A stretch of DNA of 64,000 nucleotides from Epinephelus fuscoguttatus (Eukaryota > Chordata > Actinopteri > Perciformes > Serranidae): NCBI RefSeq assembly GCF_011397635.1, contig NC_064756.1, positions 22,436,907 through 22,500,906 of the forward strand, given 5' to 3'. Shown in pieces: positions 1 to 13,442 of this stretch. Position numbers and translations under genes: made by a program. The notes below the pieces were generated by a model. It ran no database searches. It saw only the letters and a list, made by a program, of their open reading frames with translations, and was not told where the DNA came from. Positions within the stretch are counted from its first letter, which is position 1. Every line of letters starts with the position of its first letter.

Positions 1-1502
1 ATTAATGTGCAAAGCTTTAAACGAGGCTTATATATCTGGATTTTCCTCCTGCATCTGATGAATTTATAACACCAGATTGTCCTAAAACTGAGGGGACATT
101 TACCTCTGAATCAACTACACTACCTCACTTGTCTTTCTGTTTACACGACAACAGTGCCAGCCTTTACCCCGTTTTTTCTCATGACCTTGTTTGGAAACTA
201 AATACAATGTTTATGTCCTTCACGGGACAATTGTCTCATCAGGAAAAGAACAAACTCTTGCTGTTTGCTCATGATTAGGCCCGTTGAAACTGCAGTGATA
301 TGTTGTTCATGTATACACATAGGGCAGCCCTCAATGCCAGAATGACTGCACTAAAGAGAAATGCATCAGTATGTTCAGGAAGAGAAGTCATCATTTGTTT
401 TAACGCTTATTAATTAGTCAATACGTTTAGAAATATACTTTCAATTCCGAGAAAGGGCCTTTCTCTTAATTATAACCAAATATGTCACCAGTTTCCCTCT
501 CTGTTTCACACCTTCATTTCACACGTGACTTTTTAAGTTTTAGTTCCTGTTAAAGGAGAAAAAAAAATAACTTGTTTGCTGGTGTTGCCTTTTGGTTTCT
601 TTCTTGCCGATGGACAGAGAACTGCTGAGTAAATCTGAGCTGTGGGACACCACCTAAATGTCAGCTGCTGTTGTTCAAAGGGGGGGACTTTTCTCACGAG
701 TCATGTGTTATGTGAGGAGTGTCCACTGTCCTCAAGCACACAAGAGAAGACTGTATATCATACCACCCTCTAGTGTTACAAGGCAAACACATCTTTACAT
801 TGAATGTCTTGCGGTGCTTCTCATAAACTCAGTATATAATTCATTTAGACCCACACAAAGACTTTGAGAGTTTGTCTAAAGATCAAATGTGTGGCTATCC
901 AGTTCTTGACATCAGCATTCATGATGTGCTCTGTCTGTTGAACATACATATTTATAATTTATTTGTGCAATAGTACAAAGTTGTGACAAAGAGCAAACCA
1001 TGCTGAGACGGAGTGGAGGGTGACATACCACATAGGTCCTCACCTAGGGTTCAGAACTGGGACATTTTGGTTATTTGGGTGTGCATCCTAGACCTCAAAG
1101 TCCCCACAATGTCCTATACATATATATTCATATAGTGCAGCACCAAGTCAGCAGAGGCAGAGGTCTCCCTTGTCACACAGCATCCACAAGCTAGATTGTT
1201 CCTGATAAGTCCTGACAAGGACATAGGAAAAGCATACAGTGATACGCAAAACAACTGTAAGCAGTGGGACGCCTACAAAGGGCCACACAGCAAAGGATCA
1301 GTTTTGCTGGATCTCCATACCCTGACAAATACTGGTCAACCAGACAATATGCAAATAGGCAGGGGACAGAAAACAACAGTGGTAGTAGATGTGGAGAGTC
1401 TCAAGTGACAGAAACTGGAGAACCATGAGTGACTGAGAGAGGAACTAGTGATCATTTTGAAAGTGAGTAGAAAACTGAGAACACTTGAAAAAGTATATTG
1501 TT
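1..1502. other. 5' flank, no gene seen
   Basis: AT-rich sequence with only short open frames that begin and end at random and show no domain, signal peptide or usable splice pattern. I see no gene and no clear repeat boundary until the interspersed element that starts near 1503. In the human locus the next gene on this side is IL10RA, but nothing resembling it is visible here. Confidence 0.5.
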
Positions 1503-2359
1503 ATATACTCTGCAGGATTTTCCTAAAAAACAATCTAAAGATTCATAATCATCACTAGAAGTGTAGAGACTCTGCCCTCTGCCTGTATTTTCTTTTAATT
1601 ATCTGTGCCCGTTTATGCAACCCAGTCTCACTCCGTAGTCGTCGAAATCCGGCTCATGGGCAGTGACTTGTGGTGTCAAACACTAACAAAAAAGCTATCT
1701 TTTAATGGTGGCATGATACACAGTTATAAATATAATGGCCCTCAGCAGCGTAGGAGGAAATGCTGTGGGATACGAACGAAAGTTAAGGGAATGAAAGTCC
1801 GAGTAGGGTGGGCAGGAGGGTGGTTGATGAGTCCAACAAACACAGACTTTCACCCAGGAGAGCAGTGTTCATGTCCCGTAAAATTATAAAGCCAAACCCT
1901 GTTCTTTTTTCCTAAACCTAACCATGTGTTTTATTTTTTACCTAAACCCAACCACGTGTTAGTTGTTAAAGGCAAAAAAACATCAATTTGCAGTGTTTTA
2001 CCAATGTAGTGCATTTATTTTGAAAGAGACTGTATGTAAACTGTAAATTTCCTGTGAAAATTTAAGTGTATTTTTAAAGAGGACACTGCATGTAACAGGC
2101 AGAACTTGAAATGGTGTCCCAGAAAGTCAAATGCAACCAGGGTACCTTTCACGTAAAATCTAGACGTGGAAAGTCCAAGACCAAACGTTGATATGTGACA
2201 AAGTCAGAGGGAGAATGTGTTGGTTTATGGGCCTGTGCCCCCACAGCACTCAGGTGAGGTCAGGGCCCTATAAAAAGTTAGTTACCAGGTGCCAGACTGT
2301 AAGCAGCAAGCTCCCATCTTTACAACAGTAACTGACAATCCTGCCTAGTGTACCTTTAA
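1503..2359 (+). repeat. family A inverted-repeat transposon, split by a nested element
   Basis: The left part (CTCTGCAGGATTTTCCTAA, then text shared with 14596-14680) and the right end (ATCCTGCC-TAGTGTACCTTTAA) match the two ends of the better preserved copy at 14574-15210. The left terminus has decayed. The middle is interrupted by a family C copy at about 1617-2222. The heptamer GTTTATG sits at both junctions, as expected of a target-site duplication. Non-autonomous: no transposase frame is visible. Confidence 0.65.
1617..2222 (+). repeat. family C interspersed element, copy 1 (nested)
   Basis: Shares long stretches with 24250-24765, 28990-29570 and 36715-37220, including the landmarks GGTGGGCAGGAGG, TTTCACCCAGGAG and CTAAACCTAACCATGTG. 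The start CAACCCAGTCTCACTC is an imperfect inverse of the ending GAGAATGTGTTG, suggesting short terminal inverted repeats and hence a DNA transposon. No coding capacity. The open frames over it on both strands are chance. Confidence 0.65.
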
Positions 2360-3233
2360 TGAAAACACAAACAGCAGCACACACCTGTGTGTCACATTCA
2401 CAACACACACATTAATCAGTTGCTTCATTTCTGTGATTCAATGAGAAGGCTATTTTTTTCTCCAGCTTTTCCTTGTAGAGAATGTGAAGGCGATGTCACA
2501 CTGTTATTGTTTTTTGACAGGGGTGTCATCATGTGGGGATTGGGCTGTGTCACCTGTGCTGGCTACAGCGGGCAGGCTAAGGTATTTGGACAAACTAATC
2601 ACACCCAAGGTCTGAATCCTAGACCCCAATGCACCCGTCCCACATGGCTTGACCTACCTTTACATATATTATGCTGCGTACAAGCATATTGTAGTGTTAA
2701 ATTCACCGGTAAGACATCCTGCATTAGAAATTATGTAGAATTTTACTGTATCTGAAAACAAGTCAGTGTCAGCTTTTTTTTTAAGTTCCTGTCACTCTCT
2801 GTGAAGAGGAAGACATTTTGGTTCAGGGGCACTGACAGCTCAGCTGGTGTCATTTGAGCCACAATGGAGTTTGGTACTGTGAAACAAGCACTGACAGTCT
2901 CTGGCTACAACGAAACCGGTCTGGCAGGTGGGAAACTGGTACACTGGGCACACCCGTCTCTGTGAGCAGAGGAATGAAAGACTGAGAGAATGATGGATGC
3001 TAGAAGTGGGAGGTGTCAGGTAAGAGGTGGGAAGGCAGACCTACCTGTTGTTGCTTGGACGAAGGTCAGTGAGAAACACATAGTAGAGTAGGAAGGAGAG
3101 AAGAGGACAAAGAAGAAGAAAATAGAGGTGTTAAATGTGGCGCTGTCATGCTCTAACCACTGGTCGATGATGTGAAAAAGCTCCACCCACCTGCTCTCAC
3201 CTTCACTCTCCACTATTTGTTGACCTGAGTCCG
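2360..3233 (+). promoter_or_regulatory. 5' flank and probable promoter/5'UTR of tmprss13
   Basis: Sequence between the repeat pair and the proposed tmprss13 start codon. The transcription start must lie here or further upstream, but I see no convincing TATA box, CpG island or non-coding first exon. The CTCCACCCACC stretch near 3181 is the only GC-box-like patch. The call rests on position alone. Confidence 0.25.
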
Positions 3234-3251
3234 ATGGCAAAGCATGACCCG
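3234..3251 (+). CDS. tmprss13: tmprss13 coding exon 1 (start codon)
   Basis: ATG followed by five codons (MAKHDP), then a strong donor CCG|GTAAGT. It joins in phase 0 to NEPPPPYYS in exon 2, giving a typical Pro-rich TMPRSS cytoplasmic start. A 4.3 kb intron follows. This is the least certain exon because it is so short; an alternative start upstream cannot be excluded. Confidence 0.65.
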
Positions 3252-6200
3252 GTAAGTTCTTCCTTTGTCTTTCTCTTAAAACTCCCTTTTCTTGCTACAC
3301 TGAGTCTCCTGTCCTTTCCTCTAACTTCAACCTTCTGGTAATCAATGACTAAACTCGCTCCTTGATCAACACTCGCCTGTCACTGTGACTCTGAATGCTT
3401 TCCTCTATCTGCCTCTCTGTTTGCTCTGTTTGAGTTTCAGTGTGTTTAGTTGTCTGTTAACCTGTTTGGCCTACGTAAGAGTGCTTTTCATAGCGGGGGT
3501 TACAGGCTGACAACAGAGGTTTTATTTATGTTAACTTAACTGCCAGGCAGGAGTTTGAATATGTGTTTTGCCTAAACAAACTCTTAAGAATGGTGACTTT
3601 GGGGCAACACCTTTACACTTTGTTCAGGACTCTTTAGATTATTTAACTAATATTGTAATTCTGTCTTTTTGCAGTCCACAACATCAACTCTTGATAAGGC
3701 TAGAAAAAAGCCCTTGTTTTTTGGATGTACCTCCACATTTTTAACATTTTTGTTTTCTGTACTAACCGCACCTATTGCAACAACAACATGAACATTATTC
3801 AGATTTAGAGTCTAAGGATAAAGAGTGTTGTATGTTTTACAGATTATAAAGCGCTCTGAGACAAACCTATGATTGGGTTATATAAATACACTTGACTTGA
3901 CTAGTGACGAGCACATAATGTACCGACTTTGCCACAAGTACGTGGTTAAAATCCAAAATTTCAGTGGACTGACTTTGTTAATGGTTTACCAGAAGAGGAA
4001 AGTGTCAGATGTGTCACTAATGTTTTTCAGAAATGCAGAGGCCTGACCTGTCTCTGCTTTAATAACTTTAAGGCCCTACAGACAAACATGAAGGGACATT
4101 TTAGTTTCCAGTTTCATGTCGGGTAGCGTTGTAACTTTATATTATCATAGTTATTGTCAGTTAAATCTTGACCTTTTAAATGTCATGTGAACCCTTAATC
4201 TTTTAACTTCTTCAGTGTTTTTCCATGATAGTGGCCGATAGGCAAACTACGCAAGATGACCCAAGTGCACTCTGCTGGGAAATATGATGAACCTGTTCCT
4301 CCATCTATGTCAACCTAGCCATTTTCAATTAAGTGGGGTGTATGCTGCCTATAGGCATATGCTGAAATTTGATCAGCATGCAGCAGAGAGGGTCTTATGA
4401 AACACCTTTTGTATCGCGTCCATCTGTAGCCATTGCCAACCTCAATACATTAATCCCTTTCTTTTTTCGACAAAGCATTTTTTTTTTGCCCTGTTTATTT
4501 AGGTGTGACCACAGTGATGAATAAAGCATGGTTACAACAGCTATGGTGAAGTATTGTTGGTTGTTGGCAACTACATGGCAGGTTACCACTAAGCATTGCA
4601 TAAATCATAACTAATTTGACTGTATTCAAAACATGGTAACAGATAGCGATCATGTCAGCCTTCTACTATGCCATGGAGCATCTGAATTTATTAACCCATA
4701 TCCATGAGAAAAGCTCTTCCTCCATAAGCACTAAAACTAAAATCAAACCCATTGTGTATAATCTTGTTCTATTTCTCCTTTTAATTGTGAGGATAGCAGA
4801 AGGGATGGTATTGACTCCTGCATTGTATCACTTTCGGTAAACGCATGGGTGACACTGCAAACAGGTGTTCAGGCCACATCCTGCTCAAACGAGTAGAGTC
4901 ACATAGCATTCTGGATTTGGGAACATTCATATCTGCGTCAGTCCGCCCAAGTTGCATTCCACAGAACACAAAACAGCACAGCACTGTATGCAGCCTATAT
5001 CAGTGTGTCTGCATGTATATAGATAACCTGTTACTTAACCGGTTATCGGAGCAGCTTATTTATGTGTTTGAGCACGTAAACACCATATCCTGTTTACAGA
5101 AACCGGGATAAGACCTTATCTCGTTTATGTGAAACCCAAATAGGTGAAGTACTCCAAAAGAAACTACTGTGGCATGTATACACCTTATCCTGGTTATTAA
5201 GAGCCACTGACTATGTGCGCAGGTGCAGTTCCTACTTTGGTTATATGTTAACAGCAATGGAGGCGGCGAGTTTTGTGTTTCTGTAATGACAGAGATAAAT
5301 ATAGTGTGTAGCTTGGGTGGGAAAAGGAATCGAAATGCTAACCTATTCAAGTCTGTAGTGGAAATTTTCTCTACACCCAGAGTAAGTAAACTCCATCATA
5401 ACAACAGTGGTAATAGATGTGGAGAGGCGATCAGGTGGAGGAGCCAAGCCCGCAACGCTCTGTTGGTATTTAATAGTGCTGAGCCCGGTAAAAGCCCAAG
5501 TGGATTAATTTTAAGACACAGTTAAATTATTTTAAGTGTAACAGTTACAGGATGTGAGATGTCAGATTAACAGTTACAAAACTGCCTGCCATCACTGCCC
5601 CTGTGATAATAAAATGCAGTGATCAGTAACAGGGATACTAGTATTTATCAGGTATACAGGGAATATGAATAACCTGATTTCTCTGTGCTCATGTAACACC
5701 ATATCCTGAGTATGACCTTAACCGGGATAAGCCTCATAAACGGGTTATTCATGTGTATACACTGCATGCACTTGTCATATTTTGACGCCTGGGCAGAAGC
5801 CCCTGACATCATTATAAGCCTTTTGCATTGTGTCTTGACACAGGATTGGCAGTTAGATTTGGGCAACAGTACTATTTGGTTAGGGTTATGGTTAGGGTTA
5901 GACAAATATGAAGCCAGTGCCAGCAGCCGGTTAGCCTACATCATGGTCACATTGCAGTGAATTGTGATTTATTAAATCAGTGAAGTCTGCTAAAGTCTGC
6001 ACCCCAAGTGGGCTCTCTGGAAGTCTGCAGGAGGTTCGCTTGAGGCCCTTTGTGGACTGGATGAATTGTGGATTTTGACAACCCTAAGCACTCCCAGACT
6101 TCCCAGGAACACATCGGAAGGGGGGCATTCTTATGTTCCCTAGACTTATAATGGGAACATGACAAATGATCCTATGTTCTCAAGCTCTGACAAAGATGCT

Positions 6201-9200
6201 CCCCAACACTGTACTTACTTAATAAGACATAGGTTAGGGTTAACTGGATTATATAATAACATATATTAACCTGAAATGGGTCAAATTAGACCCAAACACA
6301 TAAAGTGTGTTAAAAGAATATACTGAAGTAAGGAACAAAGGACTCTGGGAACACAGGACCCTAGGGACATAGGACCTTGGCAATATAGGACCCTGGGAAT
6401 ATAGATATACTCCCCTTTGGAAGCTAATTCTTCATTACCTAATCACCGGCTCTCTTTGACCCTTGCTATTCTTTCATATTCACGGAAGAAGGAAGTGAAG
6501 ATTGTTTAAACCAAGAGGCAAAGGGGAATATACTATGCGGAATAAACTTTTGAAAGACAGTTTTGCAAGTCATTGTAGAAGAAAGACAGAGATACACAGA
6601 GACCTGTAGCATGTTGTGTTTGTGGGGAAAATGTGTCCAGATAAAGACAAATGCTATGTCTGTGAATACTGCGAGTTACAGTGAAGCTGATTTGTGATTT
6701 GTGTACTTGTGTTTGAAATTGTCTCTATTAAGTCATGTTTAATGTGTGTTTTGGGTGTGTTTCGCCACCGACTACTGTTTTGGCGGTGTAACTGCAGAGT
6801 GACACAGACACACCACCGCACAAGTATAAATGCTCACAACGGCGTAGTGACATGTAGGCTACGGTGGTCTGCCGCACAACTATAAATCCTTTTTAAGACT
6901 GGCAGTCCTAGAGGCCATTGTTAAACCAGGGATTGAGTCTGACTTACAAATGTTTTAGTCATGAGTCATTCACAGTGAGCTCATGATGGAGCTTTAGCCA
7001 AGTGGATAAAAGCAATGTTGTCACAAAATCTCAGTTTCAGGCGCCTTTCTTCTCCCCTATCGCTTCTCATTTGTGAACAGATGTTAAATACCAATCCCCA
7101 AAACTCAAATACTGATTAAATCCTTTATCCAAAGTGCTTGATATTGCTGCTGGGAACTGTGAGTCGAAAAGGGCAGAGGAGGTTGCATAAACAAAAAATG
7201 AGGAAATGAACTGTTACCACCTGATTTTTAGACACTGTTGCCAGGATACGTCACATGCGCCTTTGTGTTTAAGGTTGTTATCCAGGTGTGGACTTAGGGG
7301 TTGATAATAGTGTTAGGATTGCATGGAGGACAATGGGCTACGTGCTCAGTCTTGGCAACCAAAAACATGCAAGTGATTTGCCTCGGTAATTATTTGCCAT
7401 CTATTGTCTATGTAATGATATTATTATACCCACTAAATATAGCATGGTGTTGTTTCCAAGTGTAATAACTGACACAATAAGGCACAAAGACTCTGTATCA
7501 CGGATTCATCTATGTCATGATCTCTCGCAAGTTGTTTACTTTTCCTCTCTTCTCCTCACAGAACGAGCCCCCTCCTCCTTACTACTCTGTTGACGTGCAC
7601 ACCCAGCCCCCCCTCAAGTCCTATGAGGAGGTGGTATACGGTGTGGGTCCAAGCCTGACACCCCCCGTCCATCCACATTACATCCCCCAGTATCCACCAC
7701 CTGTGGTTGCTCCCCAAGTCACACGGTCGGGCATACGTGAGTGATACCTGCAGCTTCCATATTTTCCTGAGAACACAACGGATCCAGAATTAGGAGCAAA
7801 GTAAATGGAGACAAGGTCCCCTTGAGGATTATTAATGTGTGTGTGTTTGTGTACTCTCTGTGTCCAGCCCCCAGCAGTAGGAGGAAGAGATGCTGCAGGA
7901 ATAATGCTCAGTGTTACGGAGGGTCAGGGGGAATCTTACTGGTGCTCGGTCTGCTGGCACTGGCCATCTGGCTTGGAGGTATACTGGTTATTTATACAGA
8001 TCACTGGAAATTATTATTAATATTTATTTGTTGCCCTGATTTATTCAGGAGTATTTTAATGGCATGCAAAGAATATACAAGTCAAAATGTTTTCTGTGCT
8101 CATGTAGCTCTGTTGACAGTAGATTTTTTTTTTTGCATTAATTTTTTGTTTTTGGTATTAAGCCTTTTGAAAGGGACTGTAGGACTAAAGATGATGTAAT
8201 TGCTGGTACATAAAGGAAGTGCGAATAATTATGGTGGCCAACTTGAAAATGCAAAAAATTCTGAAATGCAAATGGATCTATCCAGAGCCAGTGATTGGTT
8301 TGTCCGTTCTGGGCTACTGTACAAATATGGTGATGCAACATGGTGGACTCCGTGGACAAGGACCTGCTTGCTATGTAGATATAGCCATCTTATTCTAAGG
8401 CAACAAAAACCCAATGATCCTTATCTTCAGGTCATTAGACACTAAAGAAAACACAGTTATTTTTTATATTCCATTTCTGTCAATATATAAATCTGCTGGA
8501 CCTTTAAAATGTTCTGAAAAAAGTATCCTCCTCCAGCATCCCTTAACTTTTTAATTTAATAGCCCTTTTATAAAGTTTGCCTTGTAAGATAATAAGATAA
8601 AGCTGTTGTTATTTCCCATTTCCATTGAGCTCTGTCGGTATTTCAAATGTTTGTAACTAAATTTATAAGCTGTAGCTAATTGTATTGTTGAAATCATTTA
8701 TGGGAATAGGATCATTATGGAATGTATGGATAAGTTAAAAGTAGTTATGGCTGTTGAAACATTTTTAAATTGTTGCAGATATACATTAAGTGAGTTCTCT
8801 GTTCTTATTTCATGGCCAGATTTAGTTTTAATTAATCATACCAATAATGGCACACTCAACTTCTACTAACCCAAACTCATTACTCCCCCAACAACAGTTC
8901 GCTATGGCACCAGGTATGGAACAACGACATTTATCTACCATGTGCCTGATGAGCCCGACAATGAAACTCCATCTTTGCCAGAACTTGATATCTGCCCCAA
9001 CACTACTGTCCAATGTGATGGCATAAGAGACTGCCAACTGGGCACTGACGAAAGAACCTGTGGTGAGCAGGCCCATGCACACACACAAGCACACTCACAA
9101 ACACACATGGAGACTTTACCAGAGTCAGACTCGCACAAGGACAGATGGTGAGGAGGGATGGGCAGACACTTGACAGCCAAAAGGATAGCCTCGAAATAAA

Positions 9201-12200
9201 AACAGGCTAGAGGATCCTTGTATTGAGTTCTCATAGGATTTATACACCAGGCTTGTGTATTTTAAGTGTCAATATTAACAGCAGATAAAAAAAGTAATTT
9301 TATATATAAGTGCCTTCCAGTAGACAACACATAATTTACATTAGAGATGTAATATTAAGGTATAATGTGGTATAAAAAACAAGAAATAAAGTGCACACAG
9401 CAGCCTGCTTACATTTGCCAAGTCTTGCCAAGTCAAGTCAAGTCATTTCATATTTAATTTGAGCTTTTACTGTAATTGTTTGTAGTTGCAACAGCAGCAG
9501 TACACAGGCCAAAGACTCCACATTACTGTCATACCGTGTTAAGCATAATCTACTGAAGAGACGCCATCTAAGTCATCCTCTTACTTTTGTCTTCCCCCAG
9601 TGAGGTTTGACAAGAACAACGGCCTGCAGATCAAGACATCTCAAAATGGCCGCTTCCTACCAGTGTGCCACCAAAACTGGGACCGGAGCTACGCTGACAA
9701 GACCTGTGCTCAGCTAGGATTCAGAGAGTAAAGATCATCACTTTAACTCAATCATTATTGCCCAACCTGAAGCTAAAGAGTGCTAAACAACACACATGAA
9801 ATAAATCGGAGCAGCAGCCTCAGCAGCGTCGGCAGCACTCCAGCATCAAAATATTTATCACTGTTCCGCATCATCATTCAAAGGCTTCATGAAGGAATGA
9901 TTCAGCGAGTCATTTTGCCAGATCCAATTTCAACAGTAGCTAGTGAATATGTGGACTTATAGCTCCATCCTGTAATTTACCCCCTGAGATCCATCTGATT
10001 TGTCCTCACTTGCTGCTGGGTGTTTAGGGCTGAATTGATTCTCCACAGGGTCTCCCTTGGGTGTCTCAGAGTGACAGAAGCAGAATGAGTTTCCAGACTC
10101 AATCAGGCATTGTTTCAACAGAATGATCTCTGTGTGTGCAAGTTTATCTCTTCAGCTGTCTGAACTGCCTTTCTCTCCATCTCCAGGTCCTATGCCACTG
10201 GAGCATTTACACCCACGTCCCAGTCAGCTGGTTTAACAGTGACCAGCAGTTCATCTTCACTTATCCAGGGTCAGGTGGAAGTCAGGTAAACAATCTATTT
10301 TTTTTTGTCCCTGTTTCATATACAGGTCAGGTTTAAACTATGATCCTTTAAATTCATTTATTATAAAACACATCTCATCACATGAAATATTTTAATACTT
10401 ATGAAAGCAGTTCAAGAGATATTACTTCCACTTATTTTCTTTTTTCTTTTTATCTGTTTTTTTTTTTGATTATTTAGGCTTTAAGGATATCTATTTGCAG
10501 AAATGGTATATTTATAACTACATTTTGTTAGCCCAGGTTGTGACAAGGATGGAGTGAGGATGTGATGGTGGAGTCCGCCATGTGTTCTACAGTAGCTCAG
10601 AATGGACAAACCAAACACTGGCTCGCGATAGGGCCATTTACATTTTTGCCTCAGCCATAGTAGGTCCCCTACGTGCTTGGCACATGGAAGAAGTTTCACT
10701 TCTTCAATTTTACCACTAGATGCCACTATATCCTACACACTAGACCTTTAATATAGGAAAGTAACACACATAACACACATGAGAATGTGGCATAACAATA
10801 TATGATCACAAAAAAAAGAAAAAAAAATTGACAAAAAAATTTAAAAGTAATTTAAAGAAAGATTAAATAAAATTAATAGGATCCCTTCAGTAATTCAAAT
10901 AATAAGGCCGACATTACCAGTACATTTAGAACATTCTATGGTAGAGCATATTTAGAAATGTATATAGCGCTACTCTATATGGAAGGACCTATATTAATAC
11001 AATATAAATCTATAGTTTCCTTGATTTCATGTTGTGTTGTGCTACTTTGTAAAGGTTAGTAACTTTTTTTTGGGTTTCTTTTCAAAAGAAATCAGCTTCG
11101 TAATGTTTTAGTTTTTTTTTTTAAACTTAATTTCAGGTGATTGAGATTTAGATATTTGAGCAAACAGGATAATTGTGTTCCTGATCTGGGAACAGTTTTT
11201 ATCCAGAACCCTCAGCATAATGATTAAATAAGGTTTTTTTTTTTCTCTCTAAAAAGGCAGCAGTAAAGTGGACACTGGTGTACTGCATGTACTCATGATA
11301 ACATGACATATTTTTCTAATTGTGGCATTACACAGTTCATCCTGTCCAGACCAGAGGACTGTCTCCCTGCAGTGTGTGGGTAAGGAGCCTCCATCTGTTC
11401 CTAACGCCATGTGTCACGTCACTCTCTTTCTCTCTCTCTCTGTCTCACACACACAATACCTACGACTGCACATCCTGCCATTTGAAAACACGACTATTTG
11501 ACCAATATCACCTGACATTACTGCAGTATGTTTTGGATCATTCTGAAAATTTCTACAATCAGTGTTAAATTAAACTCAGAGGCCCAAGAACTGGGGTGAC
11601 GAGGATGAATTTCACCAACGAGAAAACAATGAGAAACTGTGTATCATAATATGGCAAATATAAAATGTAGCATGCAAGCTGGTTCTGGCTTTCTATTCCA
11701 GCCCTCAAGCTGCTGCTACACTTATTGTGCAGTACATGGCATATGCCAGGCACAGCAACATCCAACACACCCTTTCAGTCATGTTTATCTAAGCCCAACT
11801 CTTTCACTGGCATCTTGCTTACCTGAAAACTACGCTGACAGTTTCCACGACTAGTGTGGTTCATGTACTAAAACATTTCATAAGCCTCAGCATCCACCTG
11901 TAGGCTCTGAGTCTACCTTTCCATACGGGGAAAGTTATCACCATCACTCCCTACTCCCTGCTGCTTTGAGCTTGGTGTGTCTTTGTGGGGAGTGATGAGG
12001 TCAGAGCCTTGACAGCAAATATCAGCACTGTACATATTTGCATAATAATCTATTTCCTGTTGACAGGCTGAAATATGTAAAATAAATAATAATATACTAA
12101 TAAATAAACACATAATAATAAACACATTGATGCTCAGTGCAATGAACTGTATTTCACTGTTAGCAAGCGTCACGTCGCATGCGTATGCAAGAAACTAGTA

Positions 12201-13411
12201 TCTTGTTTTGTTATTTTTGTAAAACAGGAACACAAGGCAGCATTCTATCACCACAGTTTCACCAAAACTCATCAAACCATAATATTGAATCATCTTTCAG
12301 CCTTATGTAAAGGATGTTTCAGCTGCTTCCCTGCCTGTTATACTGTATCACACGTTGTCTCCTGTTCTTAGACTGTGGTCGGCAGCAATCTACGTCCCGC
12401 ATCATTGGGGGCAGCATAGCCGAGACAGGTCAGTGGCCTTGGCAGTTGTCGCTGCACTACAGAGGATCCCACGTCTGCGGAGGAGTCCTGATCTCTCCTG
12501 ATTTTGTGCTGACCGCTGCCCACTGCTTCCCAAAGTAACTGACTGCCTTGGTGTATTTTCCACAGCTTCTGATTCATGTTTTTTCTGTACTTTAAAGTCT
12601 TCTATGCTGAAAATATAAGCACCAATTCCATTTGATGTGATCCCATTGCTTGTCACTAAATAGTCCTTTCTTGTGTCGCAGAGAAAAACCTTCAAGTCTC
12701 TTGCCAGTGAGTTGGAGAGTGTATGGTGGAGCGGTGAATCTTCAGAACCTACCTCAGCCCTACCTGGTTAAGAAGATCATACTCAATAACAACTACGACA
12801 GCAGGACTAATGACTTTGATATCGCTCTGCTCAAACTCACATCTCCAGTTGTTTTCAACGGTCAGTCACATCTTTACTTAAAATAATGTTGATGATCATC
12901 CCACTTTCATACCTGAGGCTGCAGTCAGAATTTGGTCCTTACATCTGCACGTTGTTAGCTCTCATGGTGGAAATCTGACCTCCATGCAGCAAGAGAAGAA
13001 TCAGGAAATGCAACATGAGCTATTTATGTTGAGAGAAAGTACAGTATGTGTTCATACGCAGTGTGTAGTGTGGGCTGGTGGGTGACTGGATGGCTTGAAA
13101 AAGAGTCCTTTTGCAGGCTGGCTCGAGAGCCTGTGTTTCCTTTGCTGCATGTCATCCCTTCTCCCTCGCCCTTTCGTATCACTTTTCGGCTGCTCCTTAA
13201 CAAGGCAATAAAAGCCATAAATGAATAATGTAAATAAAAATGTTTCTGTTAATGAAACACAGACCAAAAACTAACATTGTGTCATTGGGTAAAACCAATA
13301 CTCAGGGCAGTGACTGCCCTTTTTCTCCTACTGAGTTGGAGCTTTAAAAGTCTGTGCTGAATACACAGTCATACTGGTAATCTGATTTGCCCAGCCCACT
13401 GTTTGTGAGTG

Positions 13412-13442
<31 letters not shown>

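Larger units (their letters stand above)
3252..7561 (+). other. tmprss13: tmprss13 intron 1
   Basis: GTAAGT to CACAG. It holds a LINE/SINE-like tail (3838-3901), a cluster of direct and inverted repeats (5010-5765), short TTAGGG-like motifs (5879-5901) and a small degenerate array of GGACCCTGGGA-type units (6346-6405). No further exon was recognised. Confidence 0.6.

Noticed and set aside
2863-2931. ATG-initiated frame MEFGTVKQALTVSGYNETG as a tmprss13 first exon
   Set aside because: A GT follows (GCAG|GTGGGA), but it does not give the typical TMPRSS tail. The 3234 exon joins more naturally in phase 0.
5879-5901. Interstitial telomeric repeat
   Set aside because: Only two or three imperfect TTAGGG units, too short to indicate a chromosome fusion or telomere.
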